A stretch of 50,297 nt of DNA from Mesorhizobium sp. (GCA_004020365.1 SAQR01000047.1:1-50297), one strand, 5' to 3'; shown: positions 18,953 through 27,902, counted from the stretch's first letter. A program made the numbers and translations. Notes: generated from the sequence alone by a model not told the origin.

Positions 18953-19111
18953 GCGCCCCCCTCTGTCCTGCCGGACATCTCCCCCACTTGGGGGGAGATC
19001 GGCCGTCACCGCGGCTTTCACCAACCTTGAACGTTGCAGGATGAGCGCGGCGCCGAAGCTGCCAATCTCCCTCCTCGTGGGGGAGATGTCCGGCAGGACA
19101 GAGGGGGGCGC
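18953..19111. repeat. RIME-like palindromic intergenic repeat
   Basis: 33-bp perfect inverted arms at 18953-18985 and 19079-19111, containing CTGTCCTGCCGGACATCTCC, flank a 93-bp centre. The centre ends in GAAGCTGCCAATCTCC, which recurs near 41722, and similar arms occur at 50143-50297. The position between convergent genes and the mosaic structure fit the intergenic palindromic repeats of Rhizobiales. Confidence 0.85.
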
Positions 19112-19173
19112 GAAGGAATGAGACGCTTGCCCACTCAACCGGGGGGCGATCGCCCGCTGACAGCCCAGTCCCA

Positions 19174-19208
19174 AAAAGAGCCCGGCAGGATTTCGGCCGG
19201 GCTCTTTT
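19174..19208. terminator. Bidirectional terminator between the monooxygenase and aapP
   Basis: AAAAGAGCCCGGC (19174-19186) pairs perfectly with GCCGGGCTCTTTT (19196-19208) over a 9-base loop. A/T tracts on both sides let it end transcripts from both convergent units, in particular the aap operon, whose last stop is 18 bp away. Confidence 0.9.
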
Positions 19209-19225
19209 GATTTGCATGACAGCGC

Positions 19226-20029
19226 TCAGTGCAGGATCTGCGACAGGAACAGTTTTGTGCGCTCGTGGCGCGGATTGTCGAAGAACTCGGCTGGCGTGTT
19301 CTGCTCAACGATCTGGCCCTGGTCCATGAAGATCACCCGGTTGGCGACCTTGCGTGCAAAGCCCATCTCGTGGGTGACGCAGAGCATGGTCATGCCCTCT
19401 TCGGCGAGGCCAACCATCGTCTCCAGCACTTCCTTGATCATTTCCGGATCGAGCGCCGAGGTCGGCTCGTCGAACAGCATGATGCGCGGATTCATGCACA
19501 ACGAGCGGGCGATGGCGACGCGCTGCTGCTGGCCGCCGGAAAGCTGGCCGGGATATTTGTTGGCCTGTTCCGGAATCTTGACGCGCGTGAGGAAGTGCAT
19601 GGCGATTTCCTCGGCCTGCTTCTTCGGCGTCTTGCGCACCCAGATCGGCGCCAGCGTGCAGTTTTCCAGGATGGTCAAATGTGGGAACAGGTTGAAGTGC
19701 TGGAACACCATGCCGACCTCGCGGCGCACCTCGTCGATCTTCTTGAGATCGTTGGTCAATTCCTTGCCGTCGACGATGATCTTGCCCTTCTGGTGCTCTT
19801 CCAGCCGGTTGATGCAGCGGATCATCGTCGATTTGCCGGAGCCCGAAGGGCCGCAAATGACGATGCGCTCGCCGCGCATCACTTTCAGGTTGATGTCCTT
19901 CAGCACATGGAATTCGCCGTACCATTTGTGCATGGCGATGATATCGATGGCGACATCGGTGGTGGAAACCTGCATCTTGGCGGCATTGACCTTGATCTCC
20001 TCCGCGCTGACGGCATTTTCTATGACCAT
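19226..20029 (-). CDS. aapP: General L-amino-acid ABC transporter, ATPase AapP
   Basis: A 267-aa ATPase that powers AapJQM. Walker A is GPSGSGKST, the signature [15 protein letters not shown], Walker [13 protein letters not shown], and the switch His is in [11 protein letters not shown]. These are polar amino-acid transporter (HisP/GlnQ class) features. The first 25 residues are an extra N-terminal stretch also found in rhizobial AapP. GGGGA precedes the ATG, and 20 bp separate it from aapM. It is the last gene of the operon aapJQMP. Confidence 0.95.
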   Translation of the reverse strand: MVIENAVSAEEIKVNAAKMQVSTTDVAIDIIAMHKWYGEFHVLKDINLKVMRGERIVICGPSGSGKSTMIRCINRLEEHQKGKIIVDGKELTNDLKKIDEVRREVGMVFQHFNLFPHLTILENCTLAPIWVRKTPKKQAEEIAMHFLTRVKIPEQANKYPGQLSGGQQQRVAIARSLCMNPRIMLFDEPTSALDPEMIKEVLETMVGLAEEGMTMLCVTHEMGFARKVANRVIFMDQGQIVEQNTPAEFFDNPRHERTKLFLSQILH

Positions 20030-20049
20030 GGCAGGTCCCCTTCTTGTTC

Positions 20050-21207
20050 TTAGCGTTTGTGGCCGGTGTCGAGCCGGCGTTCCGTGAACATCGAATAACG
20101 CGACATGCCGAAACAGAACAGCCAGAAGACGAAGGCAGCGAAAACCAGGCCGGACCTGGCCGTCTGCGCCGTCGCCCAGTTGGCGTCGGAGAAATTCTGT
20201 TTGACGACGCCGAGCAGGTCGAACATCGAGATGACGATGACCAGGCTGGTGTCCTTGAACATGCCGATGAAGGTGTTGACGATGCCGGGAATGACCAGCT
20301 TCAGCGCCTGCGGCATCACGATCAGGCCCATCTTCTGCCAGTAGCCGAGGCCGAGCGAATCGGCGCCTTCATACTGGCCCCTGGGGATCGCCTGCAGGCC
20401 GCCGCGTATCACTTCGGCCATGTAGGCAGCGGCAAACAGCGAGACACCGATCAGCGCCCTGAGGAACTTGTCGAAGCTGACACCGGCCGGCAGGAACAGC
20501 GGCAGCATGACGCTGGCAAAGAACAGCACGGTGATCAGCGGAATGCCTCGCACCGTCTCGATGAAGATGATGCACAGCATCTTGACGATCGGCATCTTCG
20601 AGCGCCGGCCGAGCGCCAGCACGATGCCGACCGGCAGCGACACGGCAATGCCGACGAAAGATAGGCTGAGCGTCACCAGCAGCCCGCCCCACAGCGAGGT
20701 TTCGACAAGTGGCAGGCCGAATATGCCTCCGACCAGCAGGATGAAGGCAACGACCGGCAGCGCCCCAAAGAGAAGAATGGCGTTCAGCCCCTTGCGCGGC
20801 ACCTTCGGGATGAGCAGCGGCACCAGAAGTGCCACGAACAGGATAGCGACCAGGATCGGCCGCCAGCGCTCATCGATCGGATAACGGCCGAACATGAACT
20901 GGCCGAACTTGGCGTTGACGAAGGCCCAGCAGGCGCCGGACCAGCCGTCCGGTTGGATGCCGCCTTGCGCCACGGTGGCGCAGACCGTGCGGTCCGTGCC
21001 GGTCCACTGGGCACTGATGAAGGCCCAGTTGATCACTTGCGGCAGGATCATCGCGACCAGGACGATGCCGATGATGGTCAGGATCGTGTCACCGGTCGAC
21101 GCGATCAGGTTTTTGCGTATCCAGGCGCCCAGTCCGCGCTCGCTTGGCGGCGCCGACTGTGCCAGCGCCATTTCGACGCGAACGAAGGAAAGATCGTGTT
21201 CCTGCAT
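20050..21207 (-). CDS. aapM: General L-amino-acid ABC transporter, permease AapM
   Basis: A 385-aa inner-membrane permease, longer than usual HisM-type permeases because of an N-terminal extension with several extra helices. The C-terminal half holds the HisMQ core with the ATPase-contact motif, visible as [43 protein letters not shown]. It pairs with AapQ in the heterodimeric channel. It starts 4 bp after aapQ ends, so the two are cotranscribed. Confidence 0.94.
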   Translation of the reverse strand: MQEHDLSFVRVEMALAQSAPPSERGLGAWIRKNLIASTGDTILTIIGIVLVAMILPQVINWAFISAQWTGTDRTVCATVAQGGIQPDGWSGACWAFVNAKFGQFMFGRYPIDERWRPILVAILFVALLVPLLIPKVPRKGLNAILLFGALPVVAFILLVGGIFGLPLVETSLWGGLLVTLSLSFVGIAVSLPVGIVLALGRRSKMPIVKMLCIIFIETVRGIPLITVLFFASVMLPLFLPAGVSFDKFLRALIGVSLFAAAYMAEVIRGGLQAIPRGQYEGADSLGLGYWQKMGLIVMPQALKLVIPGIVNTFIGMFKDTSLVIVISMFDLLGVVKQNFSDANWATAQTARSGLVFAAFVFWLFCFGMSRYSMFTERRLDTGHKR

Positions 21208-21211
21208 GACC

Positions 21212-22399
21212 CTACCTCTCCACCAGCGCCATCTTGGCGTTGACCACGTTCATGATCGCCGAGGTCAGCAAGCTGAGCGCGAGATAGACGGCCATCATGA
21301 TCACCACACCCTCGACCGCCTGGCCGGTCTGGTTCAGCACCGTTCCGGCGATTGCTGTCAAGTCCGGATAGCCGATGGCGATGGCCAGCGAGGAGTTCTT
21401 GGTCAGGTTGAGATATTGGCTGGTCAGCGGCGGAATGACGATGCGCATGGCTTGCGGAATGACGACAAGCCGCAGGATCGGTCCCGCCCGCAGCCCGAGC
21501 GCAGCGGCCGCCTCGGTCTGGCCTTTGTTGACGCCCCTGATGCCGGCGCGCACGATCTCGGCGATGAAGGCGGCCGTATAGCATGACAGCGCCAGGTAGA
21601 GCGACAGGAACTCCGGCCTGACCTGGAAGCCGCCAGTCAGGTTGAACGTCGATTGCTTTGGATAATCGAAGCTCAGCGGGAAACCGCTCAGCGCGTAGGC
21701 CAGCACCGGCAAACCGATGATCAAAGCCGTCGATGTCCAGAACACAGGGAATTGCTGGCCGGTCGCCATCTGCCGCTGACGCGCCTTGCGGGCGACGAAC
21801 CACGCCATGGCGATGCCGAGAAGCAGAGCAACCAGGATCAGCCAGGAGCCGTCGCCCCACACGGCGCGCGGAAAATAGAAGCCGCGCTGGTTGAGAAAGG
21901 AGTTGAACGGCAAATTGATGCTCTCGCGCGGCGGCGGCAGCACGGCAAGCACGCCGGAGTACCAGAAGAAGATGACCAGCAGCGGCGGGATATTGCGGAA
22001 GACCTCTACATAGACCGTGCAGATCTTCCTGATCAGCCAGTTGTGCGAAAGCCGGCCGATGCCGATGATAAAGCCGATGAGGGTCGCGGTGATGATGCCC
22101 GCGACGGCAACGATCACTGTGTTGAGAAAGCCGACCAGAATGGCGCGGCCATAGGTCGAATCCGACGAGTAGGCGATCGCGCTCTCACTGATGTCGAAGC
22201 CGGCGCGGCTGTTGAGAAAGCCGAAACCGGAAGCGATGCGCAGGCGCGTCAGATTGGCAATGACGTTTTGGGCGATCCACCAGACCAACGCCACCAGCAC
22301 GATGACAACCACCGCCTGGAAGAATATGCCGCGGATCTTCGGATCATTGATGAAGGAGCCGCGGCTTGGCTCCTCGCGAAGAATTTCCTGCGATGCCAT
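21212..22399 (-). CDS. aapQ: General L-amino-acid ABC transporter, permease AapQ
   Basis: A 395-aa permease subunit. The core includes [20 protein letters not shown], and the EAA-type loop is visible as [44 protein letters not shown]. Like AapM it has a long segment inserted between the first and second halves. It lies 63 bp after aapJ, and that gap holds a strong stem-loop, so lower expression than the binding protein is expected. Confidence 0.94.
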   Translation of the reverse strand: MASQEILREEPSRGSFINDPKIRGIFFQAVVVIVLVALVWWIAQNVIANLTRLRIASGFGFLNSRAGFDISESAIAYSSDSTYGRAILVGFLNTVIVAVAGIITATLIGFIIGIGRLSHNWLIRKICTVYVEVFRNIPPLLVIFFWYSGVLAVLPPPRESINLPFNSFLNQRGFYFPRAVWGDGSWLILVALLLGIAMAWFVARKARQRQMATGQQFPVFWTSTALIIGLPVLAYALSGFPLSFDYPKQSTFNLTGGFQVRPEFLSLYLALSCYTAAFIAEIVRAGIRGVNKGQTEAAAALGLRAGPILRLVVIPQAMRIVIPPLTSQYLNLTKNSSLAIAIGYPDLTAIAGTVLNQTGQAVEGVVIMMAVYLALSLLTSAIMNVVNAKMALVER

Positions 22400-22423
22400 T
22401 CGACCATCCCCTGGAAAGAGAAA

Positions 22424-22450
22424 CCGGAAGGCAGGAAGGCTGCCTTCCGG
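22424..22450 (-). promoter_or_regulatory. Intercistronic stem-loop between aapJ and aapQ
   Basis: CCGGAAGGCAG-GAAGG-CTGCCTTCCGG forms a perfect 11-bp stem. There is no T-run. Such hairpins after a binding-protein gene usually protect its mRNA 3' end and give more binding protein than permease. Confidence 0.75.
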
Positions 22451-22462
22451 ATCACATTTCGA

Positions 22463-23491
22463 TCAGCGGATCGGCGGAGCGTATTGCAGGCCGCCTTTGG
22501 TCCACAACGCGTTGATGCCGCGCGCGATCTTCAGCGGGCTGCCCGAACCGACATTGCGTTCGAACATTTCGCCGTAATTGCCAACTGCCTTGACGATGTT
22601 GACGACCCAGTCGTTGGAGACGCCGAGATCGGTGCCGATCTTGGTATCGGGCTCCTGGCCGAGCACGCGCTTGATCTCGGGATTGTCCGAGGTCTTCATC
22701 TCCTCGACATTCGCCTTGGTGATGCCGAGTTCCTCTGCCTGCAGCAGCGCGAAGTAGGTCCATTTGACGATGTGGTACCACTGGTCGTCGCCTTGCCGGA
22801 CCGCCGGTCCGAGCGGTTCCTTGGAGATGATCTCGGGCAGCACGACGTGGTCGGCGGGCGAGCCCAGCGTCAGCCGGATGCCATAGAGGCCCGACTGGTC
22901 GGTGGTGTAGACGTCGCAACGGCCGGCGTCATAGGCGGCGTTGACCTCCTCCAGCTTTTCAAAGACGACCGGGTTGTACTCCATCTTGTTCGACTTGAAG
23001 TAGTCAGCAAGGTTGAGCTCGGTCGTGGTGCCGCTCTGCACACAGACCGCCGCGCCCGAAAGCTGCAGCGCGGAATTCACGCCCGGCAGCTTCTTGGCGT
23101 TGATCATGAAGCCCTGGCCGTCATAGTAGGTGACACCGACGAAGTTCAGCCCAAGCGCCGTATCGCGGTTGATGGTCCAGGTGGTGTTGCGCGACAGGAT
23201 GTCAACTTCGCCCGACTGCAGCGCGGTGAAGCGTTCCTTGGCGCTGAGCGGCGTGAACTTGACCTTGGTGCCATCGCCGAACACGGCGGCCGCGACAGCG
23301 CGGCAGAAATCCGCATCGATGCCTTGCCAGTCGCCCTTGTCGTCCGGCGCCGAGAAGCCGGCCAGACCGGTCGAGACGCCGCATTGGATGAAGCCCTTGG
23401 CCTTGACGTCGTCGAGCGTGGCCGCCGACGCGGCCGAAGCCACCAATCCAAGCGCGGCGGCGCCCAGGATGCCGATTGCAATGTGTTTCAT
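22463..23491 (-). CDS. aapJ: General L-amino-acid ABC transporter, binding protein AapJ
   Basis: A 342-aa periplasmic binding protein. The signal peptide is MKHIAIGILGAAALGLVASAASA, and the mature protein begins ATLDDVKAKGFIQCGVSTGLAGFS. The type 2 binding fold shows DWQGIDADFCRAVAAAVFGD and the family motif LSRNTTWTINRDTALGLNFVGVTYYDGQGFM. It captures a broad range of L-amino acids and delivers them to AapQM. It is the first gene of aapJQMP, the main amino-acid uptake system of rhizobia. The upstream 23492-23936 holds its leader, with a long T-run, and no supported gene; the 73-codon frame at 23735-23956 is doubtful. Confidence 0.95.
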   Translation of the reverse strand: MKHIAIGILGAAALGLVASAASAATLDDVKAKGFIQCGVSTGLAGFSAPDDKGDWQGIDADFCRAVAAAVFGDGTKVKFTPLSAKERFTALQSGEVDILSRNTTWTINRDTALGLNFVGVTYYDGQGFMINAKKLPGVNSALQLSGAAVCVQSGTTTELNLADYFKSNKMEYNPVVFEKLEEVNAAYDAGRCDVYTTDQSGLYGIRLTLGSPADHVVLPEIISKEPLGPAVRQGDDQWYHIVKWTYFALLQAEELGITKANVEEMKTSDNPEIKRVLGQEPDTKIGTDLGVSNDWVVNIVKAVGNYGEMFERNVGSGSPLKIARGINALWTKGGLQYAPPIR

Positions 23492-23936
23492 AACCCACAG
23501 ACCCTTTTCTGTTTTTTTTCAGGCGAACCTGACTTTTTTCCGTGTGAACGCAGCTTCCCGTTCCGGCCCATTCCCGGAACCCCGCATCGCAACCGACGCG
23601 CTGCCTCCCATTCACGAACTGCATCGAAGGCGATTATTCCAGTGAGGTCAAGGAAAATGACCGAAACCGAAAGAGTTTGAAAAGCAATTGCCGCAAATGC
23701 CTGAATTGCAGACAAACGCGCCGGGAAATTAGCCATGAGTGCGAACAAAGCCGGCAAGGCCCGGTCGACGCAAGTCGGGGCTGGGCCTTTGAAAATCCGC
23801 CTTTGGAACGCCACGCATTACTGGGTTGTCAGCGAATCGATTGGCATATCCAAAGTCCGCCGGCTGGCGGATGGCGAGCGGTTGCGCGGCCAATGCCGCC
23901 GCACTATGGCTAGCGCTTCATCAGAGGCGAAGCGCA

Positions 23937-25106
23937 ATGGCAAAAGACGGCAATGAAATGGGCACCAACACGCGACTTGCCCATTCGGGCAACAATCCGC
24001 ACGACTATTTCGGCTTCATCAACCCGCCGGTCGTGCATGCCTCGACCGTGCTCTATCCCAACGCGGCGACGATGGCGGCGCGCAGTCAGAAATACACCTA
24101 CGGCACGCGCGGCACGCCGACCACCGACGCGCTTGCCAGCGCGATCGACGGGCTGGAAGGCTCGGCCGGCACGATCGTGGTGCCCTCGGGCCTGGCGGCG
24201 GTGACGGTGCCTCTGCTCGCCTTCCTTTCGGCGGGCGACCATGTCCTGATCGTCGATTCCGTCTATCATCCGACCCGCAATTTCGCCGACACGGTGCTGA
24301 AACGGCTGGGCGTCGAGGTCGAATACTATGATCCGCATGTCGGTGCCGGTATAACGGCGCTGATCAAGCCCAACACCAGGGTCGTGTTCACCGAATCGCC
24401 TGCCTCCAACACTTTCGAGGTGCAGGACATACCGGCCATCGCCAGCGCGGCGCACGCCGCAGGTGCGATCGTCATGATGGACAACACCTGGGCGACGCCG
24501 CTTTACTTCCGCCCTCTCGACCACGGCGTCGACATCTCGATCCATGCGGCGACGAAATATCCGGCTGGCCATTCCGACGTGCTGCTCGGCACCGCGTCGG
24601 CCAACAAGGCCTGCTGGAAACAGCTTTGCGAGACCTTCTACACGATGGGCTGCTGCTCCGGGCCGGACGACGTCTATCAGGTGCTGCGCGGCCTGCGCAC
24701 GATGGGCGTGCGCCTCGACCACCATCAGCGCAGCGCTCTGGCCATTGCCGGCTGGCTGGAGAGCCAGCCGGGCGTGGCGCGCGTGCTGCATCCAGCGCTT
24801 GCCAGCCATCCCGACCACGATCTCTGGAAGCGCGACTTCTGCGGCTCGAGCGGCATTTTCTCGATCGTCCTCGCGGGCGGTGGCCAGAAACAGCAGCATG
24901 CCTTCCTCGACGCCCTCAGGATATTCGGCCTCGGCTATTCCTGGGGCGGCTATGAGAGCCTTGCGGTGCCGGTCTTCCTCGGCGACCGCGTCGTCGCCAA
25001 GGGCCCTTATGACGGCCCGCTCATCCGCCTGCAGATCGGGCTCGAGGATGTCGAGGATTTGAAGGCCGATCTGGAGCGCGGCCTCACTGCGGCGGCGGCC
25101 GCCTGA
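23937..25106 (+). CDS. metC: Cystathionine beta-lyase
   Basis: A 389-aa PLP enzyme of the Cys/Met metabolism family, which cleaves cystathionine to homocysteine, pyruvate and ammonia. The PLP lysine is in DISIHAATKYPAGHSDVLLG. Other family features are YGTRGTPTTDALASAIDGLEG, VVPSGLAAVTVPLLAFLSAGDH, ESPASNTFEVQDIPAIA and MMDNTWATPLYF. The length and the SWGGYESLA C-terminal motif fit the MetC/PatB branch. AGAGGCG precedes the ATG at 23937; the frame is open to 23826. No SAM-II or other riboswitch pattern was found upstream. The alternative is cystathionine gamma-synthase or another family member, less likely. Confidence 0.92.
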   Translation: MAKDGNEMGTNTRLAHSGNNPHDYFGFINPPVVHASTVLYPNAATMAARSQKYTYGTRGTPTTDALASAIDGLEGSAGTIVVPSGLAAVTVPLLAFLSAGDHVLIVDSVYHPTRNFADTVLKRLGVEVEYYDPHVGAGITALIKPNTRVVFTESPASNTFEVQDIPAIASAAHAAGAIVMMDNTWATPLYFRPLDHGVDISIHAATKYPAGHSDVLLGTASANKACWKQLCETFYTMGCCSGPDDVYQVLRGLRTMGVRLDHHQRSALAIAGWLESQPGVARVLHPALASHPDHDLWKRDFCGSSGIFSIVLAGGGQKQQHAFLDALRIFGLGYSWGGYESLAVPVFLGDRVVAKGPYDGPLIRLQIGLEDVEDLKADLERGLTAAAAA

Positions 25107-25250
25107 GCGACGGCAGGGGTGCTCCAACAGGCGCATCCTCGGCCCGATCAACCGGGCCGATCTGCTGGCCGCAACGGCGCGCGCAATCTGCAGACAAGCT
25201 GCTGGCGGAAGCGGTAGCGTAGGCGGTGCTGGCCGCCGGGAGAAATGTTC

Positions 25251-25280
25251 GGGAACCTTTTGCCGGTTAGGCCGTCCAAT
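25251..25280 (+). promoter_or_regulatory. ECF-type promoter of the sigma gene
   Basis: GGGAAC at 25251-25256 and TCCAAT at 25275-25280. Counted as an ECF promoter, this is GGAAC-N16-CGTC. The same two blocks with the same 30-bp geometry precede the DUF4142 gene at 26021-26050, which suggests autoregulation and a shared sigma factor. Confidence 0.65.
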
Positions 25281-25324
25281 GTTTCGATCGGAGGATTTGC
25301 CTCAGGTCAGGAGATTGGCTCGCG

Positions 25325-26005
25325 ATGAGGAAACCGGTCATGTCTGCGACCGTCATGCCCGCCGCATCTGGCGAGATGCAGCTTGTCGGCCGTGCGCTGG
25401 CGCGCGAGGGCGGAGCCTTCCACACGATTATCAAAATGCACAACCAGCGACTCTATCGTATCGCCCGCAGCGTCGTCCGCAACGACAACGAGGCTGAAGA
25501 CATCGTGCAGGAGGCCTATGTCAGGGCCTTTGCCCAGCTCGGGGATTTTCGCGGCGAATCCTCTCTCGCCACATGGCTGTCACGCATCGTCATCAACGAG
25601 GCGCTTGGGCGCTTGCGCAAAAGGCGGCGAACGGTAGCGATGCCGCAAAATCTACAAGCCGAAATCATCAAGTTCCCCCTCAATCCCAGCGACGATCCGG
25701 AGCGGATGATGGCGCAACGGCAGATCCTCGAGCTCGTCGAACGGGCGACCGATCGCCTTCCCGATGTCTACCGGACAGTATTCGTGGCGCGGGTGATCGA
25801 AGGTCTCAGCATAGACGAGACCGCCGAATTGCTCGATGTGCGGCCCGAAACCGTCAAGACCCGGCTGCACCGCGCCCGCGCCCTCGTCCGCAAGGCGCTG
25901 GCCGATCAGATCGGTCCGGTACTGCTCGATGCCTTCCCCTTCGCCGGCCGCCGGTGTGAACGGCTGACCGCAGCGGTGATGCAGCGGCTTGGCTTTACAG
26001 ACTGA
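25325..26005 (+). CDS. ECF-family RNA polymerase sigma factor
   Basis: A 226-aa alternative sigma factor with only regions 2 and 4. Region 2 is visible as LYRIARSVVRNDNEAEDIVQEAYVRAFAQLGDFRGESSLATWLSRIVINEALGRLRKRRR. Region 4 is LPDVYRTVFVARVIEGLSIDETAELLDVRPETVKTRLHRARALVRKAL. A C-terminal extension (DAFPFAGRRCERLTAAVMQRLGF) follows region 4. No anti-sigma gene is adjacent. Downstream lie a DUF4142 protein and a cupredoxin that share the promoter motif, so these are its probable targets. The start at 25325 could instead be 25340. Confidence 0.92.
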   Translation: MRKPVMSATVMPAASGEMQLVGRALAREGGAFHTIIKMHNQRLYRIARSVVRNDNEAEDIVQEAYVRAFAQLGDFRGESSLATWLSRIVINEALGRLRKRRRTVAMPQNLQAEIIKFPLNPSDDPERMMAQRQILELVERATDRLPDVYRTVFVARVIEGLSIDETAELLDVRPETVKTRLHRARALVRKALADQIGPVLLDAFPFAGRRCERLTAAVMQRLGFTD

Positions 26006-26020
26006 TTTTCCCGAATTCCC

Positions 26021-26050
26021 GGGAACGTTTGCCCCCTTCCGGCATCCAAT
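26021..26050 (+). promoter_or_regulatory. ECF-type promoter of DUF4142-cupredoxin
   Basis: GGGAAC at 26021-26026 and TCCAAT at 26045-26050, matching the motif before the sigma gene in both blocks and in spacing. It begins 16 bp after the sigma stop and ends 54 bp before the DUF4142 start. Confidence 0.65.
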
Positions 26051-26103
26051 CATCGTCAACTGAAAATGCCCGGAGCCAACCGCATCCGGCGAAGGAGAAC
26101 GTC

Positions 26104-26628
26104 ATGTTTGTTCAATCGACCACCGCACTGGCAGTGCTTTTCGTGCTCAGCGCAGCGACGTTGGCGCAAGCCTCCGACAAGCCGAGCGACCCGCAGATCG
26201 CCCACATCGCCTACACAGCCGGCGTGCTTGACGTCGAGGCGGCCATGCAAGCGCTGAAGAAATCGAAGAACAAGGAGATTCTCGATTTCGCCAAAGACAT
26301 GGTGCGAGACCATGAAGCCGTAAACAAACAAGCGCTTGACCTGGTCAAGAAGCTCAATGTGACGCCAGAGGACAACGCCACCAGCAAGGCGCTGACCAAG
26401 GCGGCGGACGAGGAACGGGCGAAGCTCGCCAATCTCGACGGCGCCGCGTTCGACAAGGCCTATGTCGACAACGAGGTCGCCTATCACAAGCAGGTCAACG
26501 GCGCGCTCGAAACCCTGCTGATCCCCTCGGCCGAGAATGCCGAACTGAAGAGCCTGCTGGAGACCGGCCTGAAGCTATTCCAGGGCCATGAACAGCATGC
26601 CGAACATGTCGCCGGCATGCTGAAATGA
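26104..26628 (+). CDS. DUF4142 domain exported protein
   Basis: A 174-aa protein with a signal peptide (MFVQSTTALAVLFVLSAATLAQA), so it is predicted to be periplasmic or envelope-bound. The mature part is alpha-helical, with DUF4142 features: HIAYTAGVLDVEAAMQALKKSKNKEILDFAKDMVRDHEAVNKQALDLVKKL and a His-rich C-terminus (GLKLFQGHEQHAEHVAGML), a ferritin-like helical-bundle fold. Its histidines could bind metal, but this is not established. GGAG precedes the ATG. Its stop overlaps the cupredoxin start (ATGA), so the two are coupled. Confidence 0.9.
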   Translation: MFVQSTTALAVLFVLSAATLAQASDKPSDPQIAHIAYTAGVLDVEAAMQALKKSKNKEILDFAKDMVRDHEAVNKQALDLVKKLNVTPEDNATSKALTKAADEERAKLANLDGAAFDKAYVDNEVAYHKQVNGALETLLIPSAENAELKSLLETGLKLFQGHEQHAEHVAGMLK

Positions 26629-26954
26629 GAACAGCACCGACGGTTTCGAAACGGCATCTGTGGCTTGTAATGGCGCTAACTATTGCTGCCGCACCCGCCG
26701 AGGCCAAAACGATTGAGGTGACGATCGAGAAGCTGGTGTTTTCGCCCGCAAGCATCGAGGCGAAGGTCGGTGACACGATCGAGTGGGTCAACAAGGACGT
26801 GTTCGCCCACACGGCGACCGTCAAAGACGGCTGGGAGGTGATGATCCCGCCGAAGACATCGGCGAGCATGATGCTTAAGAAGGCGGAGGCGTTCGACTAT
26901 TTCTGCCGCTTCCACCCCAATATGAAAGGCCGTCTGACGGTGACGTCGCCCTAG
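26625..26954 (+). CDS. Periplasmic cupredoxin (plastocyanin/amicyanin-like)
   Basis: A 109-aa type 1 copper protein. A signal peptide (RHLWLVMALTIAAAPAEA) is followed by a cupredoxin barrel. The copper ligands are all visible: His in VFAHTATV, then Cys, His and Met in YFCRFHPNMKG, the C-x2-H-x2-M spacing of short-loop cupredoxins such as amicyanin. It probably carries electrons or handles copper in the periplasm. Its start overlaps the DUF4142 stop by 4 bases. A perfect 24-bp hairpin at 26968-26991 follows. Confidence 0.92.
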   Translation: MRTAPTVSKRHLWLVMALTIAAAPAEAKTIEVTIEKLVFSPASIEAKVGDTIEWVNKDVFAHTATVKDGWEVMIPPKTSASMMLKKAEAFDYFCRFHPNMKGRLTVTSP

Positions 26955-26967
26955 CCATGCCAGCGGA

Positions 26968-26991
26968 GACCGCCCTGCGCGCAGGGCGGTC
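26968..26991. terminator. Hairpin between the cupredoxin and SDR genes
   Basis: GACCGCCCTG-CGCG-CAGGGCGGTC is a perfect 10-bp stem between convergent genes. No T-run, so the termination strength is uncertain. Confidence 0.6.
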
Positions 26992-26999
26992 GGGCGGCG

Positions 27000-27800
27000 T
27001 CAAGCCGCCTGGTAGCGAGGCGCCGGCTCGCCGGTCTGCGTCGCGGCAAACAAGGTGGCGCGGGCGGCGTCGTAGGTTTCCCACAGCGCGCGGTCGTGGA
27101 CCGACGGCAGCGTGATCGCTTCACCCTGATCGAACCCAGCCAGGGCCGCATCGACCATGTGTTCCGCGGTCATCACCACTGCCGGGTCGAACGCTGAAAG
27201 CGGCATGCCGGCGAACTCGTAGAATTCGGTGGCGGTCGCGGCAGGAAGAACGAGCTGCAGCCTGACGCCGGTTCCGGCAAGCTCCTCCTGCAGGCCACGG
27301 CTGAAGTTCACCACATAACCCTTGGTGCCGCTGTAGAGGGAGGTGATCGGCAGCGAGTGCAGCGCCAGGACCGAGGCTATATTGATTATCGCCCCTGCGT
27401 TGCGCGACAGGAATGCCGGCAGCGCCGCTCGGGTCAGGCGCGTCAGCGCCGTGATGTTTAGCGCGATGGTCGACGCGGCATTCTCGTCGGACGTATTTAT
27501 CGTCGATCCGAGCGTGCCGTTGCCGGCGTTGTTCACAAGCAAGGTGATGGCGGGGTTGGTGGCGAGCACCTTCTCGACACGCGCCAAGCCCTCCTCCTTA
27601 GTCAGGTCGGCGCCGATCACCTCGACCTTGGCGCCATAGGCCCGCGACAGCTTTGCCGAGAGGGTTTTCAGGCGTTCGGCGCGGCGCGCCACGAGCACAA
27701 TATCATAACCACGGGCAGCGAGGCGGTCGGCGTAGACGGCGCCGATGCCGGCGGATGCACCGGTGACGACGGCAATCGGCTTGAAAGCGGAGTTCGACAT
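27000..27800 (-). CDS. Short-chain dehydrogenase/reductase
   Basis: A 266-aa Rossmann-fold oxidoreductase. The cofactor motif is VTGASAGIGAVYA, with NNAG in LLVNNAGNGTLG and the catalytic Ser and Tyr-x3-Lys in NIASVLALHSLPITSLYSGTKGYV. The classical SDR layout uses NAD(P)(H), and an Arg after the second strand (VARRAERL) favours NADPH. The substrate is unknown. It is divergent from the MarR regulator, with two perfect TTGAGCGCTCAA palindromes just upstream of its start, so MarR control is very likely. Confidence 0.92.
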   Translation of the reverse strand: MSNSAFKPIAVVTGASAGIGAVYADRLAARGYDIVLVARRAERLKTLSAKLSRAYGAKVEVIGADLTKEEGLARVEKVLATNPAITLLVNNAGNGTLGSTINTSDENAASTIALNITALTRLTRAALPAFLSRNAGAIINIASVLALHSLPITSLYSGTKGYVVNFSRGLQEELAGTGVRLQLVLPAATATEFYEFAGMPLSAFDPAVVMTAEHMVDAALAGFDQGEAITLPSVHDRALWETYDAARATLFAATQTGEPAPRYQAA

Positions 27801-27817
27801 GGGTTATCTCCTGAATG

Positions 27818-27844
27818 TTGAGCGCTCAAATGTTGAGCGCTCAA
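27818..27844. promoter_or_regulatory. Double MarR operator
   Basis: TTGAGCGCTCAA occurs twice, at 27818-27829 and 27833-27844. Each is a perfect 12-bp palindrome, 15 bp centre to centre. They lie between the SDR start and the MarR start and probably bind the MarR dimer. Confidence 0.85.
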
Positions 27845-27902
27845 CCAACTAGCCAAATCTGTGCCCCTTTGCAATGCTTCAGCCCTCAACTATTTTGTAA
27901 CG

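Noticed and set aside
23492-23936. SAM-II riboswitch before metC
   Set aside because: I looked for the conserved pseudoknot words and did not find a convincing set.
23735-23956. 73-codon frame (MSANKAGKARSTQVG...) overlapping the metC start
   Set aside because: G/C at third positions is moderately high, but there is no convincing ribosome site, no family pattern, and it overlaps metC. Possible but not supported.
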